Origin: Otis tarda
Lineage: Eukaryota; Chordata; Aves; Otidiformes; Otididae
NCBI GenBank assembly: GCA_026413225.1
Contig: CM048591.1
Coordinates: 35,805,803 to 35,869,802 of the forward strand
Direction of reading: 5' to 3'
Length of the DNA stretch: 64,000 nucleotides
The position numbers were made by a program, and so were the translations under genes. The stretch's first letter is position 1. Each line of letters opens with the position of its first letter. A model generated the notes under the pieces. It was not told the DNA's origin and ran no database searches. It worked only from the letters and a program-made list of their open reading frames with translations. Positions 49,138-62,071 of this stretch are shown here, piece after piece.

Positions 49138-52100
49138 ACACACATGCCCCCCCCAACACCCACCCCTTTTTTTTTTTAATGGAGCTTCCACGTAGGAAAA
49201 GCGTAGCAAGGTCTGGCAGGTCAGCTATTAGTAACAGTGACCTGAAAATCTCTTGAGCCTTTGGGCTTTCAGATCACACCACCTTTGCTATGTCAAGGGC
49301 ACTGAGAGTATTAATCAGTGCATGTGAAGCCTTTGCAATGTCATGTGGTTGATGGTCCTAGATCATGACCAGTAGCAGTCTCTCCATCTAAGCTAATGCA
49401 CCTCAGCCATTCTGAGACCTTTCCCAGACAGAGATTGCTAACCCTGGATAGTGATTTCATTATATGAGCAAGTGGTGTCTAAAAGTAAGCTTGAAACCAA
49501 ACACGTTTTCCTTTGTAGTGTTAAACAGGATGTGAAATCTAAGCCCTGAAGTGAAGCTGCAGTGTACACACATCTACTCTGGAAGAGGTGAACCCAGGGA
49601 AAATTATTTTCACGCACAAAGTCTGCAGATGCTCTTTAACTGTCTGTTACAGAATGACATTTAAGCATCTACTGCTGTTTTAAAATTTTGGTTTATAGCT
49701 GCTCTCTGAAAAGTCTTTATGTAGCCCTTACAAAGATCTAAAAAAACGGTCCAGTTTAGTACTGTTAGATGTTAGCAGCATGATGAACTTGCAATAACTC
49801 AGTGGCATGTTTAAGAAGAAAAAAACCCACCACCATCTGTAACGAGCAGAGAGCTGTGTCCTGGTTATGAAACACAGCTCAAAGATAGCATTCACTGAGT
49901 CATAGCTCTACCACAGTTTGTATAGCCGATGTAGGTGAAGCTGAACTGTGTACATCTTGAAATTTTTCAAATGAAGGATTAGCTCGGCTCAAGTACAAAT
50001 ATAGCACCTTGCAAAATTAAGCTGGAGCATGGTTCATCCTGAACAGTCTTCAGACAAACATAGGAACTTTTCACATGTCTCTTAATTGCTGCGGCAGACA
50101 ATAGCATAGTTATGTTCTGTGCCTTTAGAATAATCACTGTGGAGCTTCACATAATGGTGGTATTCTTCAAGAAAATAAGATCTTCTCTATCAGGGTCTTG
50201 AATATCCAAGAATAGTTAGTTATGCGATACCCCTGTTGTTGATAGTAGCTGCCTAAATTGACAACAGCAATTACAGGCTGTACACCCTTATTACGCAATT
50301 TAAAATTTAATCGACGCAGAGTTATTTTAAGAAACTGTCTGTAACACAGTCTCCTGGTAATGATGCCCCTGTGAAGAACAGAGGAAAGTGTCTAATCCCA
50401 AAGTAAAAAGAAAGTAAAGCATTCTACTTGAAACCTTTTATTTTTTTTCTGAAATCATTAAGAATATGTAATGTGAATATGCATTGAATATATTTTTCAT
50501 CACAAAGTGTAAATAGGGATCCTGAATAAAGGAAGAAATGCACTGTAAATACAAAGGAGAGTAGTATTATTCCCCTTCCTCTGAGAAACTAATATGCTGA
50601 CAGGTGAAATAATGTGCCCAGAGCAATGCAGCACTGGTGACTGGCTGAGACTTGAAACAAGTGTTCAGATTTTCCACTGTCACTTTACAGTAACTTTCCT
50701 GAATTTCCTCTATGTGCGTATTATGTATATAAAGCAAACAACTGTAGTGACATAATGTTGTTAACTAAGATTTCAAGTTACAAAATATGTTGCCTCCTGT
50801 ACATGTGAAAGTTTCAGATGTAACATTTAATATACATGTTTACGTGTTAATTTTTTCTTCCTTTTCTGTGAAGTTCTCTCTCTGATGAATCCTGATTTGG
50901 TAAAGAACATTCTCTCATGTGTCTTTGCAGCTCTATATTTGACGCAAATCGTGTATAAATATGATATAGCACTGTGCAGCCAAACAATCTGAGGCTTTCA
51001 ATGCATCTTTTCCTTCTGTCTCATCAGAATAGCAAATGGCATATTTTATGTGCAGGACCTTCAATGTTTTTGATTTCTGTTTCTTTAGTGTCACTCCTGC
51101 TGTGCACAGGTTGTTCACCAGAGGTATAGTTATTAAAATATTTAAATACTTGGGATTGCTAGCAGATAGTTCATCTTTTTTTTACAGATATTTGAGAGAG
51201 GGAGACCTGTGACAGGGTGAGAGAGAAGTACGTGCAGCACAGAGAAGCTGTGATTTGAAGGAGTGACATGCAAGCGTGTGTAACGGATGAGAAGAGCACT
51301 GGGTGACCTGTGGACAGTAAAAAGCTGCAGGGGTTATTCAGCTGGAAGAATAGAGTTCGACAGTCGTTGGACCTTTGATTATTATTTTACTTTAGGCTAG
51401 TGGTACAGTATGGTCAGATAAGGGAGCTGCCTATAGCTGAAATATTTTAGGCCTGAATGGGGGTGTATGTCAAATACTCTTATAATATTTGCTATCTTGC
51501 ACCTTTCACACAGACACCTTTTAAAAATACCCCGTGCCTCAGAAGAGGTTGGGCAGCAATTACTTCAGCAGTGGAGGAGTTTGTGCACACAAACCATGTC
51601 AGGATCCATTTTGTATCAGGGCTGAGACTCTTCCAAGATGCTCCAGAAGTTATCCACAGAGACTGAGGCTTTTGTTCTTTCTTTCTCCTTGCATCCAGTT
51701 ATTTTTGTTCATGGCATTGTTTAATGTCCCTGTTGTGACTTGTGTCTTTTCTGACATCTTCCTAAACAAAACTAAAACAGTCATGGCTGACTCAATAATA
51801 AATTGGACAAGCTAGTAATAAATGCTACTTGTGTGGGAAGTGAGAGCAAGATTGTTTGTATAAGACTGAGTTATGAGACCTCAGAGAATGCCCCTCAAAT
51901 CCAAACACTGGGGAGAAGGCCGTGTCAGGATGCATATACAGCTGACAGCATACCTGGGCCATCTCTGCTCTTTAGCTGCCATTGAGAGTGCTTGCAGAAA
52001 AAACAGAACCAAGCCGTGGTGTGGACAGTGGTTTTAAACCTTTCTACAGCTACATTGGTGGTACAGTTCTTTCCCGAGAGAATTTTTTATTAATCCTAAA

Positions 52101-54016
52101 ATTGTGCAATGGTAATAAAAAGTGAAGCAAATTTTGAGTGAAGACACGTTTTACTACTGAGTTGGTGCAATAAACCTCTATCTCTGCTGATTTCTGTGCA
52201 GTAATGGTTGTTAAAGACATTGTACAAATCTCTGCATGATGAATGCTGTTTCCTCTCTGTCCAATCCTAATTTCAGTCTAACAGAGTCAGGGTTTTTTTG
52301 TATGTGCGATTTGTGACAGGTAGATTTTAAAAATAAACCATGTGTCCACTGCTTTGCTTGAATAAGTGTGTTTGCATGAGTTAGTGATTTTCTTGACATG
52401 GATTCACCATTTTTTCAAATAATTAGTCAACAAAGTTGACTCTTCACTCCTTTGAGAGACCTGTCTTATCTCCCAGTGTTCTCAACAGTCATCACAACAG
52501 CAGAACTTTATAAAAGGTGGTTGATTTTTTTTTTCTTTGAACGTGTGCAATTTTGGATCCTAGTACTCTCTTTTTGATTTTTTTTTTCAATGCATAGTCA
52601 GAGTTTATGGATCAATACAACATGATGTACTCTGCTTCTGAAACTTTGTATTAACCTATGGTGCCTGGTGGCTATCAGCCTTGAAGTCAGGAGATATCTT
52701 TTTCTGCGTGTATTTTGTGGTGATGCTTCTGTAGCTCTGCACCACAGTCATGGCCTAGTGATGCCCTGCTGTCTTAAGAGGTTTTCTTCTCTAAATACTT
52801 AATTTGAGCCAGGCTAATTTAGGAAACCTGTGCCACTGGCATCACTACTGAAATTGGCCTAATGCGGAAGTCAGCTTAGTGAGGCTGAAGACAAGAAGGT
52901 AGGTCTGTCTGTGCATGCCTTAGGTGCAGGCAGCAGCTGCTCACCTGTCAGGAAATACCTGGTGTTCAGATAACTGACACCTGCCAGTGGCATTGCAGCA
53001 GAAAGCAATTAAAAGTTAGTTTAGCAGTTACTCACACAGTAAAAATATTATCCTCCATCTCTTCAACAGTAACTTTTAAAATAGAAAAATAGTAGTAAAT
53101 GTGTGCAGTCTAAGGACATATTTATGTATTTGCACAGTTGTTTTTTACATGCAGATATAAGGCAAAGGAAAGTTCTGAGCAGTTGCTACAACAATAATTA
53201 ATTCTGTCTTATATTGTATAAAGCATTATATGTTTTGTTATGCTGCATTTTGTGCATAGTGTTCGGCTGGACTCTTTAATGAGAAGTGAGTCTGATGCTT
53301 AAATACAAATTTGTGGTATGTTTTCTACAACAATCAGGGTGCTTTTCAACAGAAGAGTATCCATCTGTGCTGATGGGTTTTACCACGGATTATCACAAGC
53401 TGCTGTTGCCTTCAGAGCTTACAAGTTAATTGCATTGGTCAACATTTTGTTTCCATAGGGGGAAGGCTTGATCTATTCCCTTAATGACCATTGATTTAGG
53501 AATGTAGGTACCTTGCTCATGATTTTCAAATGCAAATTTTACTTCTAATTTTCTAACTTAACTTTTAGAGTATTTGCATACTCTGCAAGATGATGTGGGA
53601 GTTTTCTTTCTTTTTTGCCCAGAAAATCAGCTATCTAGGCACCGCATTTTCTAAACAAATGAGCTGTTCTTGTAGTAATTTTGCACAGATGATCACTCTA
53701 AATTTATATCTTTCCAATTTGCTTTCTCCAGTAATAGTTTCTTAAACTTTTCTGAGCTTTCTTCTGATGCCGGTGTGTCATATTCTTGTTTTAGGCCGAG
53801 ATCTTGTAATAGATCCAGTCTGACAGGGTGTACAAAATCGGTACTTAACCGTGATATATGCTTTATATATACTGATGTTTCCAATGTTTAGTTATTCAAA
53901 CAGTTCTTAGATTAGAGAAATTTTAGTAGTCCTAAGAACAGGGATGTAGTCCATAAATACAACTAGAGGCAGAGAAAAAGGATATGAGATGGTAATTATC
54001 TCTTAGATGAGTGTAG

Positions 54017-54730
54017 TCTTCACTGGATGAAAACCTGGCTGGATGGCCAGGCCCGAAGAGTTGTGGTGAATGGAATCAAATCCAGTTGGTGGCCGTCACA
54101 AGGGCTCAGTATTTGGCCCAGTTCTGTTTAATATCTTCATCAGTGATCTGGACAAGGGGACCGAGTGCACCTTCAGGAAATTTGCTAAAAAACACCAAGT
54201 TGGGCAGGAGTGTTGATCTGCTTGAGGGTGGAAAGGCTCTACAGAGGGATCTGGACAGGCTGGATAGATGGGCCAAGGCCAATTGTATGAGGTTCAACCA
54301 GGGTAAGTGCCAGGTCCTGCACTTGAGTCACAGCAGCCCCATGCAACACTACAGGCTTGGGGAAGAGTGGCTGGAAAGCAGTTTGGTGGAAAAGGACCTG
54401 GGGGTGTTGGCTGACAGCTCGAACACGAGCTGACTGTGTGCCCAGGTGGCCAGGAAGGCCGAGAGCATCCTGGCTTATTTCAGGAACAGTGTGGCCAGCA
54501 GGACTAGATAAGTGATTGCCCCCTGTACTTGGCACTGGTGAAAGGGTTGTCAAGTGTTGGAGCAGGCTGCCCAGGGAAGTGGTTGAGTCACCATCCCTGG
54601 AGGTAGTTAAAAGCTGTGCAGAGATGTTGCTTAGGGACGTGGTTTAGTGCTGGACTTGGCAGTGCTAGGTTTACAGTCGGACTTGATGATCTTAGGGGTC
54701 TTTTCTAACCTAAATGATTCTATGATTCTG
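54017..54730 (+). mobile_element. CR1 LINE fragment, plus orientation, with internal deletion
   Basis: This starts inside the reverse transcriptase region ([28 protein letters not shown]-type residues) and continues through [30 protein letters not shown] and the C-terminal linker. It ends in a CR1 tail with AACCTAAATGATTCTATG. The box equivalent to FADDTK is frameshifted, reading as GKFAKKHQ-type sequence. At about 54541 it jumps from the GCACTGGTGA word straight to AAGGGTTGTCAAGTG. Compared with the 62072-63245 copy it lacks about 330 bases. It belongs to the same subfamily as that copy but lies in the opposite orientation. Confidence 0.92.
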
Positions 54731-54849
54731 GCACAAATTTGAAGCATGGACTTCAACCGAATTTAAGCACTGTTACTCTCTCACTGTAGTAAAGCCTGTT
54801 TGACTTGGAAAGTCTGAATCTTAGCTCCATAAATGCCTCTAGCACAAGA

Positions 54850-55900
54850 TCCAGGAAGACTCAACCTCTTGGAAGTCTGGCTATAAGCAACTTCTGGTCA
54901 AGAAGGACCAGTTGTCTCCACTACTGGGCAGTCCTCCTGGGGAAAAAGCTTGCTCTTATTTCCAGCCTGAGCCTTTCATGTTTCAGCTTGCGCCTCCGCT
55001 CACGAGGCCAAGCCGTGCTCCCACCACCCTGAGTGCTGCTGACCCCTGTTGCTGCCCAGGCACACATCTCATTCAGCACTCAGGGCTGTCCCCTAGAGCT
55101 GCTTCCCCAGGCAGCCAGGTACCCCAAAAAGATGGTGAACAGCTGATGAGATTCCTGGGCAGAGCCTTGAGGACCTCTAGTTGTTACCAGCCTAAAGGTA
55201 GTGTACTAACCATTAGCTATGACCCTGTGAGACTGATGATCCAGGCGTTTTTTTTCACTTATCTACTTGTTTATGCTGACTCTACCATCTCAGCCTGGTT
55301 ACTGGGATGCTCTCGAAAGCCTTGATAAAATTACTGTAGGTGGTATCTGCTGTGCTTTCTTCATGCCTGCGTCTAGTCATTCTGCCACGAAAGGCAATCG
55401 GGTTGGTTTGCCTTTGATAAATCCGTGCTGTTTCCAGTCACTTTCTTCTCCTTCGTGTGCCCAGAAATGGCTACTGAGAGGGCTTGCTGTATGATTTTCT
55501 AAAGGACTAAAATGAGGCTGTGATTCCCTGGATTTGCCTTGCTGTAGCGTTTGGAGGTGGTGCAATATTTGTACTTCTTCTGCACCAAGGGCTTCTCCCC
55601 CAGTCTCCATGACCTTTCCAAAATGATAGAGCGCATTCTTGCTAAGACACAAGCCAGCTTCCTCAGCTGTTGAAGGTGTTGCCTATCTGGTCACATGGAT
55701 TCATAGTAATCATATTTTCTCAAGAGAGCCTTGGCTTATTCCTCTTCCACTCCCAGTAGCTCCACTCCTCTTTGAATCGTGGCATAAAGGATGGAAGACA
55801 GTACTGGTGAACACCAAGGCTATGAATGCACCTTGGCCTTTCTTTACCACCTCCTGTGGGACCACATCTACTATTTTCCCAAACAAGCTGAGGTCTCTTA
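54850..55900 (-). mobile_element. Old CR1 fragment from the mid-ORF2 region, minus orientation
   Basis: The plus strand from about 55290 to 55700 matches, as I remember it, the reverse complement of the CR1 region between endonuclease and reverse transcriptase. Words include CCTTGATAAAATTACTGTAG, GGCAATCGGGTTGGTTTGCC, CCCAGAAATGGCTACTGAGAG and CTCCATGACCTTTCCAAA. GC-richer flanks on both sides (from about 54850 and to about 55900) look like the same element but are more diverged, so the outer limits are uncertain. There is no intact frame and no tail. It directly follows the plus-strand CR1 at 54017-54730. Confidence 0.6.
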
Positions 55901-56014
55901 CTCACCACAGCACTGTGCAATGCTCCTGTTGATAAGCCAGCTTTCCCAGAGGTAGCTGCCTGTCTTTGACGTGGGACTGTATTATGCAGTACAGATATGC
56001 ATGTGTGCCTCAGC

Positions 56015-56041
56015 AGTATCAAACAAGAAATGTTTGATACT
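56015..56041. repeat. Perfect inverted repeat, 11-base arms, 5-base loop
   Basis: AGTATCAAACA, loop AGAAA, then TGTTTGATACT, the exact reverse complement. Confidence 0.9.
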
Positions 56042-57010
56042 AATCATAATTTTGCAGCTTTATCAACATCCTTAGCATCAACAAGTTTTGTTGCCTCTGT
56101 TGGTCAAAGTATTTCCATGCGTAATCAGGCATATAGAGTTAAGATAAAGCATGAGAGCGGGATGTCTGCACAGCAAGGTTTCACTTGCTGATTTGGTCCT
56201 TAAAAAATTTTACACATACCACCTGGGGTAAACCTCAGCAATCCTATGACTGCATTGGTGTATTTGTCTACGATCTCCACAAAGCAGCAAAACCTGTCTG
56301 AAAACCCTTACAATTTTCTCCATTGGAAAGACTGACAGAAGTAATGGAAAATTATTATTCTGCTGCAAATAATTGGCACTTACTTTATCCTTTGTAAAAG
56401 CTGATGATTTAAAAGTAAAACCTTTTATTAGGTGCAGCAGGCTACCATGAAATAAGTCAAACATCTCATTACAGTGCAATCAAAATAATAGTTTATAGCT
56501 TTTGATTACAGACAAAAGAAAGGAAGATTTGCTGTGTCTTAGCAGCAGCAAACTCTGTAATGAGCGTCGGAATGTCTTTGCCTGAGTAAGCACCGTTGAT
56601 AATTTAACTTCTCAGGAGCTATAGATGAATGGATTTTTAATGGGTAATTAAATTAAGAATGCTATATAATTAAGTTCACGGATCATGAAGAATTTTCCTT
56701 GATATTTTTGCTGTGCAAACAGATTGTTTTTCTGTTGTGTACTTAGTTACTGTAGCTCTTTCTGATATCTTTTAAGTGGGAGTCACCTGATGAAACCTCA
56801 TTGATGCCACAATAAGGCAAACCAGACCTGATGTTTTTTGATGGGCATGTATGGAGGGATTCACACATTCTGCATTTGTAATGTTGTCTTCTACCCTTCT
56901 TACCTTGCTTTGTAACCTGCACTTATTAACTGCTGACTTAGTTCTCAGCACTGTCAGTATTGTAGTGGAAAAGGGGTTGGCAAACCAACTTGTCACCAAA
57001 TTCCAAAGCA

Positions 57011-57041
57011 AACAGATCTTATGGCTTCCATAAGATCTGTT
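57011..57041. repeat. Perfect inverted repeat, 14-base arms, 3-base loop
   Basis: AACAGATCTTATGG, loop CTT, then CCATAAGATCTGTT, with no mismatch. The flanking bases do not extend the pairing. It is too short for a microRNA precursor. Confidence 0.92.
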
Positions 57042-59398
57042 AAAAACATGACATACCTAGAAACTCTGTAAGGTACAAATTCATCAAATGAGGAAGAGCA
57101 TGATTTTCTTGCTCTGTGCAGCTTTTTGAAACTACAGAAAATTTCCCAACTTGCATGATGCTGAAAACAGTTCTGAGGTTGCAGAGAATTTTTCTGGAAA
57201 AAGCTGAGAGCAGCCTACTTAAGGATGTACTGTTCTGTTCATGCAAGTCTCTCCTGTAAACTGGATGATCTTAATCTGTCCTTCACTTTGTGTGAATTCC
57301 TTCTTTTCCCCTTCCCTCACCTCCAAATGCTAATTTGGCCAAGCGTAACTGCTTTATTGAACAGCTAAGGCTGTGAGATGTCAGAGACCCACATTTTAGT
57401 CTCTTTTGTACGACAGACTCTTTGAGTGAGCTTACAGGGTCGCTTGTTATGTCCAGTTTTGAACAGAATTTTTGTCCTGCTATGGAGAACACGTTTCTCA
57501 GGTCATAGTGAAACTGATGGAATCCTGTTAAAAAAAAAAGTCTTTTTGGCCAATTGGCATTATCTGTCAAACTGTTTAAGAAATTCCTAAACATCTCTAA
57601 ATTTACTCTATCATGTACTGGCAGTTACTGTCAGTACTGTCAGGTCATCACTCAGATGCCCCAAAGTATAAAAATCTTTCTTCTGTTATTAAAGGCGTTG
57701 ATCTTGTGGGTTTCCAACTGTCTGCACAAAAGGCATCTGAATGATTAGAAGCTGTTATGTAGAAGAGATTCCAGGGAAGAACAAGATATTGTCATGCTGC
57801 ATCATTTGAGCTGTTTAGACAGAGCTGGGATCAGGCATCTCCTTGATTGTCTTACACGAGATACCCAGTGTCATAATAGATTCAGTTTTATTGCTTTTGT
57901 CTGCAGCTTGCAGGAGGCTATAAATAATAAATGTGAGAGTTTTTTAGTTTTTAAACGTATCCTTGGGTAGTTTGATGCTGGAAAAGTTTCACTGCCTTTT
58001 GCCTGTCAAAATGAAGATATACATATCCTCAGCACTAGGGAGTGTCGAGCCTATAGTCTTGATAGATGGAACTAGCGTGATGATGTATACTCTGCATAAA
58101 AATAGTCTCAGCTTTACCCAGGCAGACTTATAGCTCAAATGTGCAAGAGAGAGAAAAGCTGAGGAAAAAGTAGAATGACTCTTTACACAAAGAACAGAGA
58201 CGCAGAAACATTAGCAGCCTCATTTCAAGAAATGGCTAGCTCGCTCAGCTTGTATGGTTAGTGCATCTGGTTCCAGTCCTGCAGTCTTTTAGAGGTAAAA
58301 TTTCTCTGAATTTTAAATAGGACTTTTTCCTGTGTCAGGACAGCAAAATGGCAACTTTAAATTATTTTGTGTTGGTTTATTTTTTCCAGTTACAAGTTTT
58401 ATGATGATTGTCAAATTTATTGTTGATAAGCTATTGGGCATAATGTCCTCATTTTAAACTGGGATTTTTTACATGAATATTACCAGAATATGAGAGAAAG
58501 AAACCCACATTTGCAATTCTAACCACACAAAAGAATATTATTAAGCAAATAAGAATTAGAAACTTACCGGTTACTCCTAAAGAGAAGTACAATGTTTGTT
58601 ACAAGAGCAAATTACATGTTCTTTTGCATTAAGCACAGTAATTCTTTTTTCAGTTTTTTCCTCAGTAATTTAAAGTAGCGTTATCCCTCAGAGTGGCTGT
58701 GCTATGGTAAGATAAGCTTGAGGATGAAATGGAAACTGTAGAGCAGCAAAGGCTTCTCATCTCCCCGTTTTCTGCTAAATGAAATAGGTCATCAGTCACG
58801 AGAGTGGAGTGCACTGCCAGGTTATCTCAGCAAAGGACTCTGGTTGTACTCATGCTGAAACTGTAAAAATACAAAGTCAGGGTGGCTTGTGACGGAACTG
58901 ATCCATGAACAGATTCTAGTGTGGTACATGGTGATCGGAAATGAAAGCAAATGGTTGGGTAGCCACCAGGTCATAAGGGCTTGTAATTTATTTTCTGACA
59001 GCTCCACCTCTAAACACTGCCTCATGTTTGTGGTGAAGTGGAGGAGATGTTGTATAGCTGGGGGTAGCCTTTCTGCCCTTGGGAAGAAGACTTTGGCCTG
59101 TGCATTTTTGGCATCTTTAAAAGGAGATACCATTGGCCGTGGTTTTCCTGATCCCCCCCAAATTGTCCTCTTTCAGAAGCGTAATGGCAGTACCAGTTGT
59201 CTTACTGAACACTTCTGTAGTGCTGGAAGGCGGTGTTCTCTGGGCTCCTATTTCCTCTCCACTGCTAACGCCATGGCTTGTTTTCCCATGTGGCTCTTTG
59301 GAAAGTCCTAACGTGATCAGGATTCAATGTGTCACGGCCCACCTTGTCATGGCCCACACATTGGTCATGGAGAACCTAAGGCTTGAAGAGTAAGAAGT

Positions 59399-60276
59399 TG
59401 TCATAGTTGAGCCCTGATCAGGACCAGACTACGCAGTCTCTCTCTCACTCCCCCCACCTTCCGAGAGAACAGGGAGGGAAAATATAAGGAAAAACGGCTC
59501 GAGGTTTGAGATAACGACAGGGAGAAATCCTTAAAGTTACCGTCACGGGCAAAACAGACTCGACTTGGGGAAAACTATTCATTTATTACTACAAACAGCA
59601 GGATAATGAGACAGAGAACAAGATAACCTCCATCCACCACTCCCTCTTCCCAAGCTTAACATTATCTCTACTACCTTCCCCCCCGAAGCAGCACAGGGGG
59701 AAAGAGGGAATGGGGGTTGCAGTCAGTTCATCATACGTTGTTTCACGCCGCTGCTTCATGGTCGGGGGAAGAACTCCTTACATTCCTCCCCTGCTCCGTT
59801 GTGGGGTCCCACCCCTACGCCACAGTCCTTCGTGGAACTGCTCCGGCGTGGGTCATCTCTTCCACGGAGTACAGTCTCTCCAGAACGGCTGTCCCAGCGG
59901 GCCCTCCACGGGCCACAGCCGCCTTCAGGCATCCACCTCCCCCAGTACGGGGTCCTTCACGGGCTTGAAGTGGATCTCTGCTCCTCCGTGGGCCTCCATG
60001 GGCTGCAGGGGGACAACCTGCTCCACCATGGTCATCACCACAGGCTGCAGGGGAATCTTGGCCAGGAGCCGCATTACTCCTCCCCCTCCTTCTGAACTGA
60101 CCTTGGCGTCTGCAGCCGTTCCTCACAACAGGGTGGTAGATGTCTCTCGGGATCTTTTTTTACATCTTATTCACTTCTCATCTCCTCTCCACTTCTTGCA
60201 GCCGGGCCGGGCCGAGTCGGGCCCAGTCGGCTGCCTGGCGAGAGGCCAGAGGGTGAGGCCTGCAAGGCCCATGAGG
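59399..60276 (-). mobile_element. Second LTR of the same ERV family, U3 end missing
   Basis: This begins TGTCATAGTTGAGCCC and follows the 41784 LTR closely through shared words (CCAGACTACGCAGTCTCTC, CGGCTCGAGGTTTGAGATAA, CAAAACAGACTCGACTTGGG, GGGGGACAACCTGCTCCACC). It lies in the same orientation. Similarity stops near 60276, at the equivalent of about 42667, so about 254 bases with the TATA-like box and U3 terminus are gone. On the minus strand an AATAAA-type signal is visible near plus 59580-59587. The 5 bases before the TG (GAAGT) are not repeated after the broken end, as expected if a later deletion removed the U3 end. The long frames across it are compositional. Confidence 0.82.
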
Positions 60277-62071
60277 AATAAAACCTCTTGAGAGTACTGT
60301 TAGTATATGTACCCATACAATTTTTTTAATGTGCCCTCATTTGTCAGATTGTGTATACCCAGCTTATTTTCACAGTGTTGCCTGTGTGTGGCATTCTTTC
60401 GGCTTTTGAAAAGTGCTGCTAAATTTGTGTGTCAAGAATTTTCTACTTTGTAGCTCTTGTTTAGCGTTTTTTCATGCTTATGTTGGCATAGGGTGGGTGG
60501 CATATGAGATTATCAGATCATAATCAGAAGGCAGAACACGACTGATTTGTAGATCCCATCACAGCTCCTGCATACTTTAAGGAGAAGATATTAAAATGGT
60601 TTATTCTTCTGAGTATTGTAATTTCACACAGTAGCTAAGAAAGTGGGACACAGAGAAAATGTTATTCACAGGTTCATGTATATTCACAACATGGCTGATT
60701 CATTGTCCACCAGTTTACACAACTTCAAAGTGAGTGACAAATTCAGCAGAAATGAGGTATGAAAAATGAGATATTGTGAAAGCCAATATGACTTCTCTGT
60801 CTGCATACTCCCTAGCTTCAGTTCTTTATACTTTTCAACCACTAAAATCCTTGGGTTTACATTCCCGTTAGCTAATAGTGAAAGACAGAAATACTAGCAT
60901 TTACATGTCTACGTTTATAGACGTATTATATACGTATTATATACATTCATTTTTTTTTATTATTTAAAAAATCAGCTGTACTTACATGTATTGTAATGCC
61001 TGTAATAGGAAGTGGCTGCACGATGAACAACTATGCTGCAAATTTCATACCAAATCATTGGTGGCAATGTAGAGGCTCAAGATTCTTCATTCTTAAGGAG
61101 AAGGAACAAGTCTTCTTTTTTTTGGATGCTGTAATGCCATTATTCTGTAGAGCAAAGTATTAAGGATGATTCACCTAGGAAACAGGTGGCATACTGTCAT
61201 TGTGCTTGCTAGTATTGGATTTTGTGTAAACAATATATGACCGTCCATATTTGCATTTAATTTAGAGGAACAAAATGCTTTAATTTGCATATTTAGCACG
61301 TTCATAGTTAAACTGTAGCTGCATTTTCACTCATTCCTTCTTTCCCACCTTTCATGTGCAATGGTAAGTGTAATTCATCAGGCCACTATGCTACTGCTTT
61401 TTAAAATTCTGGCACCCATCTTCAAGCCTAAGTTGTCCTTACTGTATTTTATCTCACAAAAAAGAAGTGTTAAGCTGGTTGAGTTCCACCTTTGCTGGCT
61501 GTATTGGGAGTCCAGATGCTGGTAGGTCAGCTGGCTTTGCATAGTGAAAACCTCTTCTGAGCAGGGTTGGAAGTAGTGTTGTTCCAACTGGCAGGGCTGT
61601 ACTGCCAGCATTTGAAGGTCTGCTGGAGCCATAAAGGAGGTGTTTTTGCAAAAGACTCCCTAGAGTAGGCAAAGCCTTTTATGTATTCTTATTAATCAAT
61701 TGAAATGGTGCTTAAAGCAAAGAGACTAATGGCTTCCACTGTGGGCTACTGCACGATAGCCGTTAAATACAGACTGTATTGTATTGTATCAAACAACAAC
61801 TGATAGATACTGATGAAATGCAAAACCATTGCAAGGCTGACATTTCTTTAAAAGTTTCTCTTTCAAAATGTTTAACACTGCCGTTTCCTTTTGGGCTGGT
61901 ATTTCTGAAATCTGGTTAGTACTATATCATCAACGCCAGTTATTTTTTTGTTGACGTAAGAGACTCAAGAACTCAAGGAAGAAGTGTTTTAAGATGATGA
62001 GTACCTTGACATTGATAAGACTAACTCAAAAATAAAATTACTGAGAAGCAGAATGCAGCATTTGTTATAGA
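60277..62071. other. Intron 1, no recognisable gene
   Basis: AT-rich sequence with a duplicated 11-base unit (ACGTATTATAT at 60921 and 60932) and short chance frames. Nothing else is visible. Confidence 0.5.

Larger units (their letters stand above)
42927..54016. other. Intron 1, unique sequence without a recognisable gene
   Basis: About 11 kb, AT-rich, with chance frames only. I see no CR1 tail, exon or RNA gene. Short structures inside it (an inverted ETS pair near 47172, a pyrimidine tract at 49091, small direct repeats near 44575 and 45099) are minor. Confidence 0.5.
55901..59398. other. Intron 1, unique sequence with two perfect hairpins
   Basis: No gene is visible. Two exact short inverted repeats (56015 and 57011) are listed separately. 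The 140-codon plus-strand frame near 58889 has no domain signature. Confidence 0.5.

Noticed and set aside
41784-60276. The two like-oriented LTRs as the ends of one provirus
   Set aside because: The 41784 LTR has its own target duplication on both sides, and the sequence between the LTRs is intron with CR1 copies and no retroviral genes.
59710-60291. 193-codon plus-strand open frame
   Set aside because: It follows the LTR sequence and runs out of the element into the flank. It has the same repetitive composition as the first LTR and no domain.
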